Source: Gammaproteobacteria bacterium
Lineage (GTDB): Bacteria; Pseudomonadota; Gammaproteobacteria; Enterobacterales; Psychrobiaceae
Direction: 5' to 3'
NCBI GenBank assembly: GCA_013214885.1
Contig: JABSRS010000185.1
Coordinates: 1 to 6,815 of the forward strand
Length of the DNA stretch: 6,815 nucleotides
The translations under genes were made by a program, and so were the position numbers. Numbering within the stretch: the stretch's first letter is position 1; each line of letters begins with the position of its first letter. The notes below the pieces were generated by a model. It was not told the origin of the DNA, did not search any database, and worked only from the letters and a program-made list of their open reading frames with translations. Of this stretch, positions 1-6,815 are shown piece after piece.

Positions 1-1122
1 TTCTTGTTGGGTTAACTTGTTACAAGATTGCGCTAACTGACTTGGGGTCATTTGCTGGGTTAAAATATACAAACTGTCAGAGCAAATGTGTTTTATTGGC
101 AAGGCTTGCTCGATAGTTGGCGCAATACAGCGTTCTTTTAAGCTGCCTTCTTGGCACTCTGATTTACCGCGAAAGGTTGACACCACATAGGGCACACTAA
201 ATTGTGTTTTTAGCTGCTGGTGGCTCTGGCTTTTATCTAGCGATAGCGCATTCCAAACTTGATTGTCCAAGTCGATCATCGCTAACTCTGGGGCAATGGT
301 TAATTTATCTTGATCTAGCAGACGTTGTTGCTCATCGGTGCTGTCATTATATTGAGCCCAATACTGCTTGTTGTATAGATTGTAGTACTGCGATAGCGCC
401 CAGGTTGCGTGTTGCTTGGGCCAGTTATCGCTATTGCGGTAGCCATTTTTACCACTAATGAAACTGACTAACGCTAGCTGCAATGCGTCATCACCGATTA
501 AGGCATTGGTAAACGCAGGCTTGTTCTTGCGCCGTGCTTCAAACGGTAAAATTGCAGCCGCTCGCAGAACCTCCCACAGAGCATAATTGACTGATTGATC
601 AGCGGGTAAGTCGCTTAATGCATATAAATTAACCAGTTTAGTTAGCGGATCTATGTGATCAATCAGCAACGGTTGTAATGGCGCTAAAAAGTATAAACGA
701 TAGAGTGCTACTGCGTAGTTTTCGTGTAACCGCGCAGTTGCAGGGGTTATTTGATAAAAACCATCCATGTCTTGCAAGTCGAGTAATGCGGTGTTGATGT
801 TAATTGCCGTATTTGGCTCCCAGTCTTTATCTGGACCAAAGCTGCTAAAAATACGTAAATAGTGGGTTAATTTATCGAGCGACTGATTGTTAAGTTGATT
901 CAGTGAAGTTAGTTGCGATATCGCCAGAGCGACCGAACTCAACAGTTTGGGTTGGTAGTGGTCATATTTTTTTGACCACAGTTGCTCAAGATCGGTTGTT
1001 AACACGTTTTGGACCGCTGCTTGATTGATATATGACACCGGCTTGGTGTCGATAAACGTGCTGCAACTAGATATTAATGCTGCAGATACCGCTGCAACTA
1101 ATAAGCGTTTCGACTGATTCAT
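1..1122 (-). CDS. M9-type collagenase-like lipoprotein, N-terminal part (runs off the left edge)
   Basis: An open frame of 374 codons runs from ATG at 1122 to the window edge with no stop, so the 3' part is missing. The N-terminus has a short basic stretch, a hydrophobic segment (residues 7-19) and an ISSC lipobox with Cys20; Ser follows the Cys, which predicts an outer-membrane lipoprotein. Residues 35-310 are helical, with no metal site. Cysteines at 323, 332, 347 and 367 surround a segment (IKHMCSDSLYI, then MTPSQLAQSC) that resembles what I recall at the activator/catalytic boundary of Vibrio-type M9A collagenases. Those are zinc proteases of native collagen, usually about 800 residues long; the HExxH motif would lie beyond the edge. 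The ribosome site is weak (GAG about 9 bases before ATG). The gene follows the symporter terminator and has its own candidate promoter, so it is probably a separate transcript. The family call is good but not proven without the catalytic domain. Confidence 0.75.
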   Translation of the reverse strand, partial: MNQSKRLLVAAVSAALISSCSTFIDTKPVSYINQAAVQNVLTTDLEQLWSKKYDHYQPKLLSSVALAISQLTSLNQLNNQSLDKLTHYLRIFSSFGPDKDWEPNTAININTALLDLQDMDGFYQITPATARLHENYAVALYRLYFLAPLQPLLIDHIDPLTKLVNLYALSDLPADQSVNYALWEVLRAAAILPFEARRKNKPAFTNALIGDDALQLALVSFISGKNGYRNSDNWPKQHATWALSQYYNLYNKQYWAQYNDSTDEQQRLLDQDKLTIAPELAMIDLDNQVWNALSLDKSQSHQQLKTQFSVPYVVSTFRGKSECQEGSLKERCIAPTIEQALPIKHICSDSLYILTQQMTPSQLAQSCNKLTQQE

Positions 1123-1159
1123 AATAAGAACTCAAAATAGAACATTGAATAGATTGTAT

Positions 1160-1188
1160 AATGTATATAATTACTGATTTGATTTCAA
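1160..1188 (-). promoter_or_regulatory. Candidate sigma-70 promoter of the collagenase-like gene
   Basis: On the minus strand TTGAAA (1188-1183, five of six to the -35 consensus) is followed after 17 bases by TACATT (1165-1160, four of six to the -10). The region between and beyond is very AT-rich, with overlapping TATACA alternatives. It would start transcription near 1153, about 30 bases before the ATG at 1122, and it lies downstream of the symporter terminator. Judged by eye only. Confidence 0.4.
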
Positions 1189-1250
1189 GTGAGTCGGTAA
1201 ATTGATTGGATTAAGAATTGGTTAAACAAGGGAATGTCGAAAGGGGGAAT

Positions 1251-1278
1251 AAAAAGGGAGAGCACAAGCTCTCCCTTT
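1251..1278 (-). terminator. Rho-independent terminator of the AGCS symporter gene
   Basis: An 11-base perfect stem (1253-1263 paired with 1268-1278, AAAGGGAGAGC) closes a 4-base loop. On the minus strand it is followed directly by a run of five T (1255-1251, overlapping the stem base). It begins 7 bases after the symporter stop codon. The plus-strand side lacks a T tract beyond the stem, so it works for the minus strand. Confidence 0.9.
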
Positions 1279-1285
1279 GAATCGA

Positions 1286-2809
1286 TTAAGCGGTTACCGC
1301 TCTAAAAGATTTGATGGTGCCAGATTTTACTCGAGCCATATAACTATCAAGTTCAGCTTTAACAACGGGTGCTAAGATGTACAAACCAACAATATTAGGG
1401 ACTGACATCGCAAACATCATCGCATCAGAGAAGTTAATCACTGCGTTTAACTGCATGGTTGAGCCTAATACCAATACACTGCAAAAAATGAATTTATAAG
1501 TTAAGTCAGCTGCGCGGCTTTCGCCAAATAGGTAAGTCCAAGCTTTAACGCCATAATATGACCAAGAGATAATGGTTGAGAAGGCAAATAATATTACCGC
1601 TACAGCTAGTACATATGGGAACCAAGGAATAGTACTTGCGAAAGCAGCTGAGGTTAACTCAACGCCGCCCATGCCTGTCTCATTGGTGTAAACCCCTGTA
1701 ATAACGATAACTAGCGCGGTTAGCGAACAAATGATTACCGTGGCAATAAATGGCTCTAACAACGATACTAAACCTTCAGTAACTGGTTCGTTAGTACGCA
1801 CTGCCGAGTGAGCAATGGCAGCCGATCCTATCCCTGCTTCATGAGCAAATGCAGCACGTTTAAAGCCTTGGATTAATACCCCAATGAAACCGCCAGCCAT
1901 ACCGTCATTGCTAAATGCACCGTCAATGATTGCTGAAACTGCGCCAGGAATTAAGGTGTAATTACTAAAAATAACCACTAAAGCCGCTAGCACGTAAATT
2001 GAGGTCATAAATGGCACAATTTTCTCAGTAACATGCGCGATACCTTTGATCCCGCCGATGATTACAGAGCCAACAATAGCAGCCATGGTAATACCGAATA
2101 ACCAAGCTTTGTCAGCAAAGAAACTGTCAGCACCGCCAGTAACAACTAAGAACTGCGAGTATGCTTGATTGACTTGGAATAGGTTACCAGCACCGAAAGA
2201 ACTACCAACACACATCACCGCAAAAAATACCGCCATGACCTTGCCTAAACCACCTAAACCTTTTTCTTTTAAGCCTCTGCTTAGGTAGTACATTGGACCA
2301 CCCGAGATTGAGCCATCAGGGTTTATTTTTCGGTATTTTACCGCCAAAGTACATTCAACAAATTTAGCCGACATCCCCAGAAGACCGGCGACGATCATCC
2401 AAAATGTTGCGCCGGGTCCACCAACCGATACCGCAACCGCGACACCAGCAATACTCCCTAAACCAACGGTGCCTGACAAAGCCGTAGTCAGTGCCTGAAA
2501 GTGAGATACTTCCCCTTTATTTTTCTCATTAGGGTCAGTGTAATCACCACGGACCAGGCGAATCGCGTGCGTAAAACCTGTTACACAGACGAAGCGGAAG
2601 TAGAAGGTAAATAATAAGGCCGCTAAGATTAGCCAAACGACAATCAGTGGAACTTGCGCTCCAGAGAATTCTACTGAGTAAAAAATAATGTCGGACACGA
2701 AATTAGCAATTGGCGATATAGCTGCCTCAATTGCGACATCAATATCACCTGCAACCGCATTTGATGTCCAGAGTGTTGCACTAACTAAAAGAAATAATAA
2801 TCTTCTCAT
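1286..2809 (-). CDS. Sodium:alanine/glycine symporter, AGCS family
   Basis: This 507-residue inner-membrane protein belongs to the alanine or glycine:cation symporter family (AlsT/DagA-like), which takes up small neutral amino acids with sodium. A signal-like N-terminus (residues 1-20, ending AVA|GD) precedes about ten or eleven hydrophobic segments. Family landmarks are [12 protein letters not shown] (113-124), GGPGATFWM (130-138), SGGPMYYL (169-176), the [15 protein letters not shown] block (322-336) and [16 protein letters not shown] (414-429). Length fits the longer AGCS members with a cleavable leader. The start is supported by AGGA (2819-2816) six bases before ATG. In the 322-358 region I expect SNEAG and EPFIDT from memory; here the residues are AHEAG and EPFIAT, so an Asn and an Asp seem replaced. 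Exact substrate (alanine, glycine, D-alanine) cannot be told from sequence. It is transcribed alone: a 500-base leader upstream and a strong terminator downstream. Confidence 0.93.
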   Translation of the reverse strand: MRRLLFLLVSATLWTSNAVAGDIDVAIEAAISPIANFVSDIIFYSVEFSGAQVPLIVVWLILAALLFTFYFRFVCVTGFTHAIRLVRGDYTDPNEKNKGEVSHFQALTTALSGTVGLGSIAGVAVAVSVGGPGATFWMIVAGLLGMSAKFVECTLAVKYRKINPDGSISGGPMYYLSRGLKEKGLGGLGKVMAVFFAVMCVGSSFGAGNLFQVNQAYSQFLVVTGGADSFFADKAWLFGITMAAIVGSVIIGGIKGIAHVTEKIVPFMTSIYVLAALVVIFSNYTLIPGAVSAIIDGAFSNDGMAGGFIGVLIQGFKRAAFAHEAGIGSAAIAHSAVRTNEPVTEGLVSLLEPFIATVIICSLTALVIVITGVYTNETGMGGVELTSAAFASTIPWFPYVLAVAVILFAFSTIISWSYYGVKAWTYLFGESRAADLTYKFIFCSVLVLGSTMQLNAVINFSDAMMFAMSVPNIVGLYILAPVVKAELDSYMARVKSGTIKSFRAVTA

Positions 2810-3061
2810 TTTTTTTCCTAAATCTACTACGTTGATAACAAAGTTGTAGCCTGTTCGTAGCGATTTTATTTTTGTTAAATTAAGATGTTTGATTAAATTG
2901 ACTGCATGAGAAGGTGTTAAATATTGATGGTGGTTTATCGACTTTCCTGTCTGATTGGTGGCGATTCCTTGCGCAGCATAAACTTGGCTATCATTATTTT
3001 AGCACTTGCTATGCGCCCTTAATAAACTATTGACCAGCGGTTTATAGATTTATAAAGAGGT

Positions 3062-3099
3062 CAAAGTATATTCTTTTCACTGTGGAATATTATACTTTG
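3062..3099. repeat. Inverted repeat in the symporter upstream region
   Basis: CAAAGTATA (3062-3070) and TATACTTTG (3091-3099) are perfect 9-base inverted arms. The stem can be extended by TTC (3071-3073) with GAA (3085-3087) across a 3-base bulge. It could be an operator, a leader-RNA hairpin or part of an unannotated small RNA. One of the minus-strand TATAAT hexamers lies inside the right arm. No family assignment is possible. Confidence 0.5.
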
Positions 3100-3275
3100 T
3101 TTGCTATTATTTTTATTTTCGATTAGATAAATGTCCTGTTTTTTAGAATAAAACAGACTATTATATTGATTGGTTAGCGATTGAGCAGGTTAATTTACTA
3201 GAATATCCAGACTGTGTAGATTATTGTTAAATCATGTTAACTTGACGCTATCATTTTAGTAACATGTGGAGACTT

Positions 3276-3303
3276 TGGGTAGGGGACTTGTCGTACCTAC
3301 CCA
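3276..3303 (-). terminator. GC-rich hairpin after the chemoreceptor gene, possible terminator
   Basis: TGGGTAGG (3276-3283) pairs with CCTACCCA (3296-3303), with a 12-base loop that can form a small inner GAC/GTC pairing. It starts about 6 bases after the receptor stop. The minus-strand flank reads AAGTCTCC, not a T run, so it is not a classical intrinsic terminator; it may stabilise a 3' end or act with Rho. Confidence 0.35.
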
Positions 3304-3309
3304 GCAAAT

Positions 3310-4866
3310 TTAAGTTGTTAGTGATTGTAATATTTGCTTTACAGTCAATGATAGTTGGATTGAAGATTGCGCTGCTTGTTTTGATATGATTTCCGTTGCC
3401 TTAATTTCGTCACTTATCGACGTCAACATTTCATGGACATTGGCACTGACTAAATGTTGCTCTTGAGCCGTTGCTGCATTTTGAGTATTCATCGCGTTGA
3501 TTGTTTCAATCGCTTTATTTATCGTGGTCATTGATTGACCCGACAGGTTGACATTTTCAACACATATATTGGCTTGGCCCATTGCACTTTGAGTGACCCT
3601 CTCCGCTTCGAGCGATTCTTGTTGCAAGGCATTAATCGTTGCTTTTATTTGGTCGGTTGATTCTTGTGTTTTATTGGCCAATGCTCGTACTTCGTCTGCT
3701 ACCACTGCAAAGCCACGGCCTTGTTCACCTGCTCTGGCGGCTTCTATTGCTGCATTTAGTGCTAATAAATTTGTTTGCTGTGCAATTGAGGTAATTATCT
3801 CAAGGATTTTTCCTATTTCACTGGAAGCAACCCTTAAACTTGCCAGTCTTGTTAGCACACTATCTAAACCTTGCGCCAACTGCTCAATATCGGTAATTGT
3901 TTGGTTTACCACCAAAGATGACTGCTCAGTAGCACTGGTAACAAGTTGTGTTTCATCCGCTGTCAGTCTGATGTTTTGCGAAACTTCTGCCACGCTCGCC
4001 ACTAATTGTTCGAATGCACACTGCATGCTGATAATTTCGCGGCCCTGGCATGCTAGTGATTGATTAGTACTTTCGGTGATTTCGCTGGCTGTTGACGTTA
4101 ATTTGGTTAAGTCCCGTGATGAATGTTCAACTCGTCCCATAAAGGTCAATCGTTGAGCTTCATTCATTCTCAAATGCGTGCTAAGTTGGCCTGCACCGCT
4201 AGTACAGCCCCCATAAAGTTCATTTAACGTTGGAGAATTGATAAATTTCTTCGATTCACTAATTAGTTGGCGGTAAGGGGCGATAAGAGTCCAACCAACA
4301 ATCGCCGTTAATAAACCACTGACCAAAGTCACACTTGTTGCTGTGGTACCGCTCAAGTCCAGTGAGAGATTAATAACAGCTGGAATAACACAGCTAGCAG
4401 CAACAGTTAACGGTACCGTGATGCTAAGGCGCATATCTTTTAATGAATAGCGGCGTTTATTGCTGTTTATTCTGTCATACAGCTTTTGCGCCATTTCAAT
4501 ATCTTTAGCAGACGCTTTTGTTCTAACAGATTGATAGCCGATTGTGACGTTATTATCTTTAATCGGAGTGATATAGGCATTAACCCAATAATAATCACCA
4601 TTGTTACAGCGATTTTTAACCACCACCATGTAAGGCTGGTGACTTTTTAGATGTTGCCACAATTCGGAAAAAACCGCTGGTGGCACATCTGGATGACGGA
4701 CCAAGTTATGTTCCTGGCCGATCATTTCCTGAGAGCTATAGCCAGAGTATTTGAGAAAATCATCATTGACTAATGTGATGGTTCCTCGAAGATCGGTGGT
4801 CGAAATTAATAGTGCATCGTCACTTAAAATTACTTGGTTATTAGTTAGTGGTAAGTTACTTCTCAT
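3310..4866 (-). CDS. Aer-type PAS-domain methyl-accepting chemotaxis receptor (aerotaxis)
   Basis: A 518-residue membrane receptor that should sense cellular redox or oxygen through FAD in an N-terminal PAS domain and signal to CheA/CheW. The PAS domain (about 15-118) has the Aer signature [10 protein letters not shown] (53-62), giving Arg57, His58 and Asp60 at the same numbers as the FAD-pocket residues I recall from E. coli Aer, then [16 protein letters not shown] (83-98). Two adjacent membrane segments (about 147-168 and 176-197) with a very short loop form the hairpin anchor typical of Aer; there is no periplasmic ligand domain. A HAMP-like linker follows. The cytoplasmic coiled coil carries the canonical signalling tip, [20 protein letters not shown] (363-382) to DEVRAL (391-396). 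No C-terminal CheR-docking pentapeptide is visible. Position 79 is Tyr, where I recall Trp in most Aer proteins. The start has GGGGA about 4-5 bases before ATG. A perfect FNR-type box lies upstream. Confidence 0.93.
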   Translation of the reverse strand: MRSNLPLTNNQVILSDDALLISTTDLRGTITLVNDDFLKYSGYSSQEMIGQEHNLVRHPDVPPAVFSELWQHLKSHQPYMVVVKNRCNNGDYYWVNAYITPIKDNNVTIGYQSVRTKASAKDIEMAQKLYDRINSNKRRYSLKDMRLSITVPLTVAASCVIPAVINLSLDLSGTTATSVTLVSGLLTAIVGWTLIAPYRQLISESKKFINSPTLNELYGGCTSGAGQLSTHLRMNEAQRLTFMGRVEHSSRDLTKLTSTASEITESTNQSLACQGREIISMQCAFEQLVASVAEVSQNIRLTADETQLVTSATEQSSLVVNQTITDIEQLAQGLDSVLTRLASLRVASSEIGKILEIITSIAQQTNLLALNAAIEAARAGEQGRGFAVVADEVRALANKTQESTDQIKATINALQQESLEAERVTQSAMGQANICVENVNLSGQSMTTINKAIETINAMNTQNAATAQEQHLVSANVHEMLTSISDEIKATEIISKQAAQSSIQLSLTVKQILQSLTT

Positions 4867-4936
4867 GTTATCCCCGGCTCATCAATATCAATCATACTTC
4901 ATGGCGAGAAAGTACCTGTAACAACAACAAAACCCA

Positions 4937-4950
4937 TTGATTATTATCAA
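4937..4950 (-). promoter_or_regulatory. Perfect FNR/Anr-type box upstream of the aerotaxis receptor
   Basis: TTGAT-TATT-ATCAA matches the palindromic FNR/Anr/EtrA consensus (TTGAT-N4-ATCAA) at all ten defined positions. Its centre is about 77 bases before the receptor ATG. If the site sits at -41.5 (class II activation), transcription would start near 4902, with TACTTT at 4914-4909 as the -10; this keeps the TAnnnT pattern. A second possible -10, TATGAT at 4896-4891, would put the site near -59. Anr control of an aer gene is reported in Pseudomonas aeruginosa, which makes the placement sensible. The site is seen directly; its function is inferred. Confidence 0.65.
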
Positions 4951-4994
4951 TTATTCAAAATTTGTTGATTAAAAAATAACTAAAACAACACTTA

Positions 4995-5023
4995 AGTGCT
5001 ACTTTGTGATTATGGTTAGCACT
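4995..5023. repeat. Inverted repeat after the broken HD-GYP-like gene
   Basis: AGTGCTA (4995-5001) and TAGCACT (5017-5023) are perfect 7-base arms with a 15-base loop. A 10-base palindrome, CACTTAAGTG, overlaps the left arm on the lower-coordinate side. On the minus strand the hairpin is followed, after about a dozen bases, by a T-rich stretch (GTTTTAGTTATTTTTT), so it might be a weak terminator of the remnant; on the plus strand it has no gene to serve. Confidence 0.3.
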
Positions 5024-5051
5024 ATAGTTTTGTTAAAAGAGACCTCACCGA

Positions 5052-5384
5052 TCATTTGAATTTCGCTACCAGTTTTTTATGGGTTAAATTAAAAACGCGG
5101 TATAGCTCTTCCAACCAGCGGCTCTTAATATCAAAGATGTCTTGTTGATTTTCTGAATGGGTTCTCAATTTTTTGAACGATTTACGATCAACTTGGTGGG
5201 GGTTGGTCACTGGTGTTTCGTGGCTGACGCCGAGTTTAAGCAATAGTTCTCTTTGGCGTTCGGTCTTGATTATTCGACCCTTTTTGAGCTGTAAATCACC
5301 ATTATTGCGCTAGACAGATTGTGGTAGCGGCTCACCAACCTTGACTAAATGACTATTGATTCGGGTATCGGGTGTCATTTTCAT
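5052..5384 (-). pseudogene. Remnant resembling the N-terminal domain of HD-GYP signalling proteins, broken by an amber codon
   Basis: Reading from ATG at 5384 gives 24 codons, a TAG at 5312-5310, then 85 more sense codons in the same frame to TGA at 5054-5052. The two halves join into one recognisable pattern: VGEPLP (codons 16-21), SV-stop-RNNG (23-29), LQLKKGRII (31-39), RQRELLLKLGV (43-53). This matches my memory of a segment of the form VGxPLPxxVYxxxGxLLLKKGxxI found at the N-terminus of many gammaproteobacterial HD-GYP c-di-GMP phosphodiesterases; there the stop position is usually Tyr, and TAC or TAT to TAG is one base change. The HD-GYP domain itself is absent, and no trace of it is seen downstream to 4867. 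No ribosome site precedes 5384 (ATG 5378 is also in frame). An alternative is a 63-residue product from TTG 5243, with only a weak GAGA upstream. I read it as a decayed gene; family assignment is moderate. Confidence 0.55.
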
Positions 5385-5487
5385 GGTCAATAATTAAATA
5401 AGTGATGTATAAATATCAGGAGAATCAAAGGAATGACCATTGTTAATATCGCTTAATAATGATCATTTGATTGTCGAACCTAGTAAC

Positions 5488-5691
5488 TTATACCGTTACT
5501 ACATTAGATGCTTGTAACCCTTTTTGGCCTTGTTCAACGTCAAAAGATACTTGCTGGCCTTCATTTAGGGTTTTGAAACCATCCCCCGAAATCGCCCTAA
5601 AGTGAACAAATACATCTTCGCCACCTTGTTGCTCGATAAAGCCAAAGCCTTTTTTCTCGTTGAACCACTTTACGCGACCTGTTACTGCCAT
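5488..5691 (-). CDS. Cold-shock protein, CspA family
   Basis: This 67-residue single-domain OB-fold protein binds single-stranded RNA/DNA and is expected to act as an RNA chaperone in the cytoplasm. The length is normal for the family. It has [15 protein letters not shown] with the RNP1-type motif KGFGFI and then the RNP2-type motif VFVHF, followed by the acidic and Gly-rich C-terminal strands ([15 protein letters not shown], ending NVVTV). Two ATGs in tandem (5694 and 5691) and a TTG at 5697 precede it; I choose 5691 because GGAG at 5702-5699 is then 7 bases away, against 4 for 5694. The upstream gap to the ferredoxin gene is under 100 bases, shorter than the long thermosensitive leader of cold-inducible cspA, so it may be a constitutive or differently regulated Csp. 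A 7-base hairpin (5481-5487 with 5495-5501) spans its stop codon. Confidence 0.95.
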   Translation of the reverse strand: MAVTGRVKWFNEKKGFGFIEQQGGEDVFVHFRAISGDGFKTLNEGQQVSFDVEQGQKGLQASNVVTV

Positions 5692-5698
5692 CATCAAT

Positions 5699-5702
5699 CT
5701 CC
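5699..5702 (-). promoter_or_regulatory. Shine-Dalgarno site deciding the csp start
   Basis: GGAG on the minus strand lies 7 bases before ATG 5691 and only 4 before ATG 5694. Spacing favours the inner ATG, giving a protein beginning [11 protein letters not shown]. The alternative adds one Met. Confidence 0.6.
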
Positions 5703-5768
5703 ATCTGTGAATTAGTTAAGTGCTGGTCAAAACCTGACCGTAAATGATGGTAGCTTAAATAACGCACA

Positions 5769-5777
5769 ATTAAAACA
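5769..5777 (-). promoter_or_regulatory. Candidate extended -10 promoter of the csp gene
   Basis: TG-T-TTTAAT on the minus strand (TG at 5777-5776, hexamer 5774-5769) fits an extended -10 with five of six bases. There is no good -35 at 17-18 bases, which an extended -10 can tolerate. Transcription would start near 5762, giving a leader of about 70 bases; that leader contains a short GGTCA/TGACC hairpin (5725-5729 with 5735-5739). Overlap with the end of the ferredoxin transcript is also possible. Confidence 0.3.
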
Positions 5778-5782
5778 CTAAG

Positions 5783-6063
<281 letters not shown>

Positions 6064-6066
6064 AGT

Positions 6067-6113
6067 AAAAAAGCAGGTCGATTGAGGCTCAATGCCGCCA
6101 ATTAACCTGCTTT
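6067..6113 (-). terminator. Rho-independent terminator of yegQ
   Basis: AAAGCAGGT (6070-6078) pairs with ACCTGCTTT (6105-6113). On the minus strand the stem is extended after a 2x2 mismatch by ATTG/CAAT and an inner GGC/GCC pairing, and it is followed by six T (6072-6067). It starts 12 bases after the yegQ stop. The arrangement separates yegQ from the ferredoxin gene. Confidence 0.85.
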
Positions 6114-6125
6114 CTAACAGGTGCT

Positions 6126-6815
6126 TTATTGTTTATGGGGATTACGAGAGTCTTGCCCAGGGTTAAAACTTCGCATCAATAATGCAAATTCTAAATCGAT
6201 ATCTTGTGGGATTGGCATAAATACAATATGGCCAGAGCCTGGCGCGACATCAATTGGCTGAGCTTTTTTATTTTCGAGCTGCTCTAACACAAAGGTAATA
6301 TTACCACTTGGGGTCATAAGCTCTAAGGAGTCACCGACTAAAAATTTATTTTTAACCTCGATTTGAGCCCAGCCTTTATCATCGCGCCCTATCACATCAC
6401 CAACAAATTGCTGGGTTTCTGATACCGAATGGCCATAATCATAATTTTGGTATTGGTCATGGGTGTGGCGGCGCAAGAATCCTTCGGTGTAACCGCGATG
6501 GGCTAGGTTTTCTAATGTTGCCATTAGGCTTTGATCGAAAGGTTTGCCAGCAGCTGCATCGTCTATCGCTTTGCGGTAGACCTGAGCAGTACGTGCGCAA
6601 TAATAAAATGACTTGGTCCGACCCTCAATTTTTAAAGAGTGAATACCTATTTTAGTTAATTGATCGACCATTTCGACTGCACGTAAATCTTTAGAGTTCA
6701 TGATGTATGTACCATGCTCATCTTCAAACGCTGGCATGTATTCACCTGGACGCCCAGCTTCTTGCAGTAAATATACGTTGTCAGTGCTATCGCCTTCACC
6801 TAACGTAGGTGCTAC
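6126..6815 (-). CDS. yegQ: tRNA hydroxylation protein TrhP/YegQ, U32 family, C-terminal half (runs off the right edge)
   Basis: The open frame enters at 6815 and gives 229 residues to the stop at 6126; the E. coli protein is about 450, so roughly the N-terminal half is missing. An internal Met at 6737 is not the start, because the preceding residues (RPGEYMPAFEDEHGTYIMNS) continue the family sequence. The segment IHSLKIEGRTKSFYYCARTA is the U32-family core, and the last 100 residues (FVGDVIGRDDKGWAQIEVKN onward) are the C-terminal beta domain. TrhP is known to take part in prephenate-dependent formation of 5-hydroxyuridine at wobble position 34 of tRNAs, an oxygen-independent route that needs iron-sulfur clusters; the old name, peptidase U32, is misleading. 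The cluster-binding cysteines expected in the N-terminal half are outside the window. It is followed by a strong terminator, then by yfhL. Confidence 0.93.
   Translation of the reverse strand, partial: VAPTLGEGDSTDNVYLLQEAGRPGEYMPAFEDEHGTYIMNSKDLRAVEMVDQLTKIGIHSLKIEGRTKSFYYCARTAQVYRKAIDDAAAGKPFDQSLMATLENLAHRGYTEGFLRRHTHDQYQNYDYGHSVSETQQFVGDVIGRDDKGWAQIEVKNKFLVGDSLELMTPSGNITFVLEQLENKKAQPIDVAPGSGHIVFMPIPQDIDLEFALLMRSFNPGQDSRNPHKQ

Larger units (their letters stand above)
2810..3309. other. Long AT-rich non-coding region between receptor and symporter genes
   Basis: There is no convincing open frame on either strand. It should hold the symporter promoter and 5' leader. On the minus strand two perfect TATAAT hexamers occur (3165-3160 and 3094-3089), neither with a good -35, so the promoter is unresolved; a weaker TAAAAT lies nearer the gene, around 2863-2868. 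Several inverted repeats are present: 3062-3099 (listed separately), CTGTTTT/AAAACAG at 3136-3142 and 3150-3156, GTTAA-N6-TTAAC at 3226-3241, and overlapping short stems at 3022-3056. I looked for a glycine riboswitch, known upstream of some AGCS genes, and did not find its conserved core. Confidence 0.6.

Noticed and set aside
204..458. 84-codon plus-strand open frame
   Set aside because: It lies wholly inside the collagenase-like gene on the other strand, has no ribosome site and no recognisable domain; a shadow frame.
2810..3309. Glycine riboswitch before the AGCS symporter
   Set aside because: Known upstream of some Vibrio AGCS genes, but the conserved gcvT-motif core segments are not found on the minus strand here.
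3593..4063. 156-codon plus-strand open frame
   Set aside because: It is antisense to the conserved signalling domain of the chemoreceptor; the Ser/Ala/Cys-rich translation is typical of a shadow of an MCP coiled coil.
4861..5051. Sigma-28 flagellar-type promoter for the chemoreceptor
   Set aside because: A GCCG...GATAA-like string occurs right at the start codon, but there is no TAAA-type -35 at the needed spacing and it is too close to ATG.
5390..5442. Tiny 17-codon hydrophobic open frame on the minus strand just before the broken HD-GYP-like gene
   Set aside because: It has ATG and TGA and a hydrophobic translation, but no ribosome site and AT-rich composition that gives such peptides by chance.
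5050..5470. Ten-base direct repeat GATCATTTGA at 5050-5059 and 5461-5470 flanking the broken gene
   Set aside because: Tempting as a target-site duplication, but there is no transposase or terminal inverted repeat, one copy overlaps the remnant's stop codon, and the other contains a local palindrome; chance is adequate.
5725..5739. GGTCA/TGACC hairpin between the ferredoxin and cold-shock genes as a terminator
   Set aside because: The stem is only five pairs and no T run follows on either strand.

Overview
The window looks like a chromosomal piece of a marine-type gammaproteobacterium, most likely in or near the Alteromonadales (Shewanella, Colwellia and relatives). The base composition is moderately AT-rich. 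The YfhL-type ferredoxin and the YegQ/TrhP protein closely resemble the enterobacterial proteins as I remember them, and the collagenase-like lipoprotein and AGCS symporter are of kinds common in marine gammaproteobacteria. The placement rests on recalled family features, not on a database search. Every gene found lies on the minus strand, so the window reads from right to left.

Right end (6815-5488): the C-terminal half of a U32-family tRNA hydroxylation protein (yegQ/trhP) ends at a strong intrinsic terminator. It is followed by a small two-cluster ferredoxin (yfhL) and then a CspA-type cold-shock protein. YegQ and YfhL plausibly work together: an iron-sulfur tRNA-modifying protein beside a ferredoxin that could supply electrons.

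Middle (5487-4867): a remnant of a gene resembling the N-terminal part of HD-GYP signalling proteins is interrupted by an in-frame amber codon and has no catalytic domain. It is followed by a non-coding gap carrying a perfect FNR/Anr-type box.

Centre-left (4866-1251): an Aer-type PAS chemoreceptor (aerotaxis) sits just downstream of that FNR-type box, so oxygen control of an oxygen/redox taxis receptor is the obvious reading. A 500-base AT-rich non-coding stretch with inverted repeats separates it from an AGCS sodium:alanine/glycine symporter, which ends in a clear intrinsic terminator.

Left end (1188-1): the first 374 residues of a lipoprotein that looks like the N-terminal activator region of an M9 (Vibrio-type) collagenase, with its own candidate promoter. 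The catalytic domain lies outside the window.

I see no RNA genes, CRISPR arrays, insertion sequences or obvious defence system. The points most worth following are the FNR-type box, the amber-broken signalling gene, the lipobox on the collagenase, the ferredoxin start region, and the unexplained 500-base leader.
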